This document shows, piece by piece, positions 5,559 through 6,309 of a DNA stretch of 6,309 nucleotides. The notes beneath the pieces are model-generated. The model was not told the DNA's origin, made no database searches, and saw nothing but the letters and a program-made list of their open reading frames with translations. Location of the stretch: the NCBI GenBank assembly GCA_020696915.1, contig JAJFMR010000181.1:1-6309 (forward strand). Direction: 5' to 3'. The stretch comes from Rhizobiaceae bacterium. Its GTDB lineage: Bacteria > Pseudomonadota > Alphaproteobacteria > Rhizobiales > Rhizobiaceae. Both the position numbers and the translations under genes were made by a program. How positions within the stretch are numbered: position 1 is the stretch's first letter; each line of letters opens with the position of its first letter.

Positions 5559-6026
5559 ATGAGCGGCCTGGCGCGGCTGCGCCACCGCCTGTTCCACCTC
5601 TATTTCATGGTTCGCCGTCCGATCACCTTCGGCGTCCGCGGCCTGGTGCACGACCGCACACGAAGCTCGGTTCTTTTGGTCAGGCACACCTATGTGCCGG
5701 GCTGGCAGCTTCCCGGCGGGGGCGTCGAGGCGGGTGAGACGGCAACCGAGGCTCTCGGGCGAGAGCTGCAGGAGGAGGGCAATATCCTGCTGACGGCGGA
5801 GCCGGTCCTGAAGTCCCTGCATTTCAACCGCCGCGCCAGCCGTCGCGACCACGTCGCGCTCTACCTCGTGGAAACCTTCGTGGAGACCGCGCCGAAAATA
5901 CCCGACCGCGAGATCGCCGAAGCCGCGTTTTTTCAGCTCGACCGCCTGCCCGATCAGACGTCGCCGGCAACGCTGAGGCGGCTTGCCGAGATTTTCCAGG
6001 GAGCCCCGGCGTCGCCGGACTGGTAG
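5559..6026 (+). CDS. NUDIX hydrolase
   Basis: A 155-residue cytosolic pyrophosphohydrolase that cleaves nucleoside diphosphates linked to another group; substrate not predictable. The NUDIX box lies at residues 54-76 (counted from this start): Gly54, Glu60, then RELQEE at 68-73 with the metal-binding glutamates. The Gly usual in the EExGU end is Asn75 here. Strands before and after it (VRGLVHD, SVLLVRHTYVPGWQLPGGG; HVALYLVETFVE) complete the fold. The N-terminal stretch RLRHRLFHLYFMVRRP is basic and aromatic. Two starts are possible. ATG 5532 has GAGG 10 bases upstream and adds nine unremarkable residues; ATG 5559 has CGGGA 6 bases upstream and gives a more typical N-terminus. I prefer 5559, with moderate certainty. 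The start region overlaps the divergent promoter region of the metallophosphoesterase gene, so the two may share control. Confidence 0.9.
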   Translation: MSGLARLRHRLFHLYFMVRRPITFGVRGLVHDRTRSSVLLVRHTYVPGWQLPGGGVEAGETATEALGRELQEEGNILLTAEPVLKSLHFNRRASRRDHVALYLVETFVETAPKIPDREIAEAAFFQLDRLPDQTSPATLRRLAEIFQGAPASPDW

Positions 6027-6034
6027 AGGAGGAG
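6027..6034 (+). promoter_or_regulatory. strong Shine-Dalgarno with no large gene behind it
   Basis: AGGAGGAG directly follows the NUDIX stop (6024-6026) and lies 8-10 bases before the ATG at 6043. It is the best ribosome site in the window, and it is the main reason for proposing the small protein that follows. Confidence 0.5.
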
Positions 6035-6042
6035 ACCGGAGC

Positions 6043-6165
6043 ATGGTTCCGGCGAAGGCGCCGACCGACAGGTGGACGAAGGGCGGGAATGATGCTAGCG
6101 GCGGTGCGATGGATCTAATTTCCCATGCGCGGCGCGGCCGACGACGAGTGACCGCCAGCGCCTGA
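6043..6165 (+). CDS. possible small basic protein (40 residues)
   Basis: A short frame starting MVPAKAPTDRW, with a Gly/Asn/Asp-rich middle (KGGNDASGGAMDLIS) and an Arg-rich end (HARRGRRRVTASA). I recognise no family. In favour: the AGGAGGAG site at ideal spacing, and a position 16 bases after the NUDIX stop that suggests co-transcription and perhaps coupling. Against: very short, no hydrophobic or structural motif, and somewhat more A/T at third codon positions than its neighbours. A remnant of a longer gene is also possible. Codon-level conservation in relatives would decide. Confidence 0.4.
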   Translation: MVPAKAPTDRWTKGGNDASGGAMDLISHARRGRRRVTASA

Positions 6166-6180
6166 ACGGGCGCCGACGAA

Positions 6181-6199
6181 TGCTGCCGATGCGGCGGCA
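6181..6199 (+). other. small hairpin between the small frame and the acetyltransferase gene
   Basis: TGCTGCCG (6181-6188) can pair with CGGCGGCA (6192-6199), giving 8 bp including one G-T, with a 3-base loop. It could end the NUDIX transcript, but what follows (CCCTGCTCGTTAG) is not a T-run. I therefore call only a possible structure, not a terminator. Confidence 0.25.
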
Positions 6200-6229
6200 C
6201 CCTGCTCGTTAGCGGAATGAGAAAATACC

Positions 6230-6309
6230 GTGACGCTTGCCGATGTGATCTATCTGCCCGAATCCCCTGCGCATGATGCCGAAATCGACACCATTCACGA
6301 ACAGGTGTC
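6230..6309 (+). CDS. partial: N-terminus of a likely GNAT N-acetyltransferase
   Basis: The window ends 80 bases into this gene. The 26 visible codons begin MTLADVIYLPESPAHDAEID and continue TIHEQV. The wording resembles N-termini of GNAT-family acetyltransferases I know from Rhizobiales (a PESPAHDAEI-type start followed by a motif for entry into the first helix), but no acetyl-CoA-binding motif lies in the window, so the family is an inference. The GTG start is well bounded: an in-frame TGA (6218-6220) lies only three codons upstream and no other start codon is between. Only a weak purine-rich stretch (GAGAAAA, 6219-6225) can serve as ribosome site. The 64-base gap after the small frame leaves room for its own promoter, which I cannot identify. 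Confidence 0.55.
   Translation, partial: MTLADVIYLPESPAHDAEIDTIHEQV

Noticed and set aside
5439..6200. Minus-strand open frame opposite the NUDIX gene
   Set aside because: It is a shadow of the NUDIX gene, which has the full NUDIX box.

Overview
This is a GC-rich stretch of chromosome, most likely from an alphaproteobacterium of the Hyphomicrobiales (Rhizobiales), perhaps Mesorhizobium or another Phyllobacteriaceae. The assignment rests on base composition, on the long Mycobacterium-like form of 2-isopropylmalate synthase, and on the general look of the predicted proteins. No marker gene settles it. I see no phage, insertion sequence, CRISPR, tRNA or rRNA.

Layout, left to right: a glutathione S-transferase-like protein with basic, low-complexity tails (83-934, +); a 412-base gap without a large gene (935-1346) that holds what looks like a leucine-sensing leader; leuA, 2-isopropylmalate synthase (1347-3047, +); an alpha/beta hydrolase starting one base after the leuA stop (3049-3870, +); an unrecognised protein with one C-terminal membrane segment and apparently its own promoter (3923-4537, +); a convergent metallophosphoesterase (4561-5493, -); a divergent NUDIX hydrolase (5559-6026, +); a possible 40-residue small protein with a near-perfect Shine-Dalgarno (6043-6165, +); and the first 26 codons of a likely GNAT acetyltransferase cut by the window edge (6230-6309, +).

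The most interesting part is the leuA leader. A 39-codon reading frame (1110-1229) carries four consecutive Leu codons, then Gly-Leu-Ile, and ends inside the loop of a perfect 12-bp G+C hairpin (1211-1222 with 1236-1247). The 3' arm of that hairpin is also perfectly complementary over 10 bases to 1326-1335, which overlaps the leuA Shine-Dalgarno. The two helices exclude each other, and no U-run follows the hairpin. The sequence therefore suggests ribosome-mediated attenuation acting on leuA translation rather than by an intrinsic terminator. A plausible promoter places the transcription start at or next to the leader ATG, so the leader may be leaderless. leuA and the hydrolase probably form one translationally coupled unit under this control. 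The remaining genes look like ordinary housekeeping or accessory metabolism with no evident common pathway.
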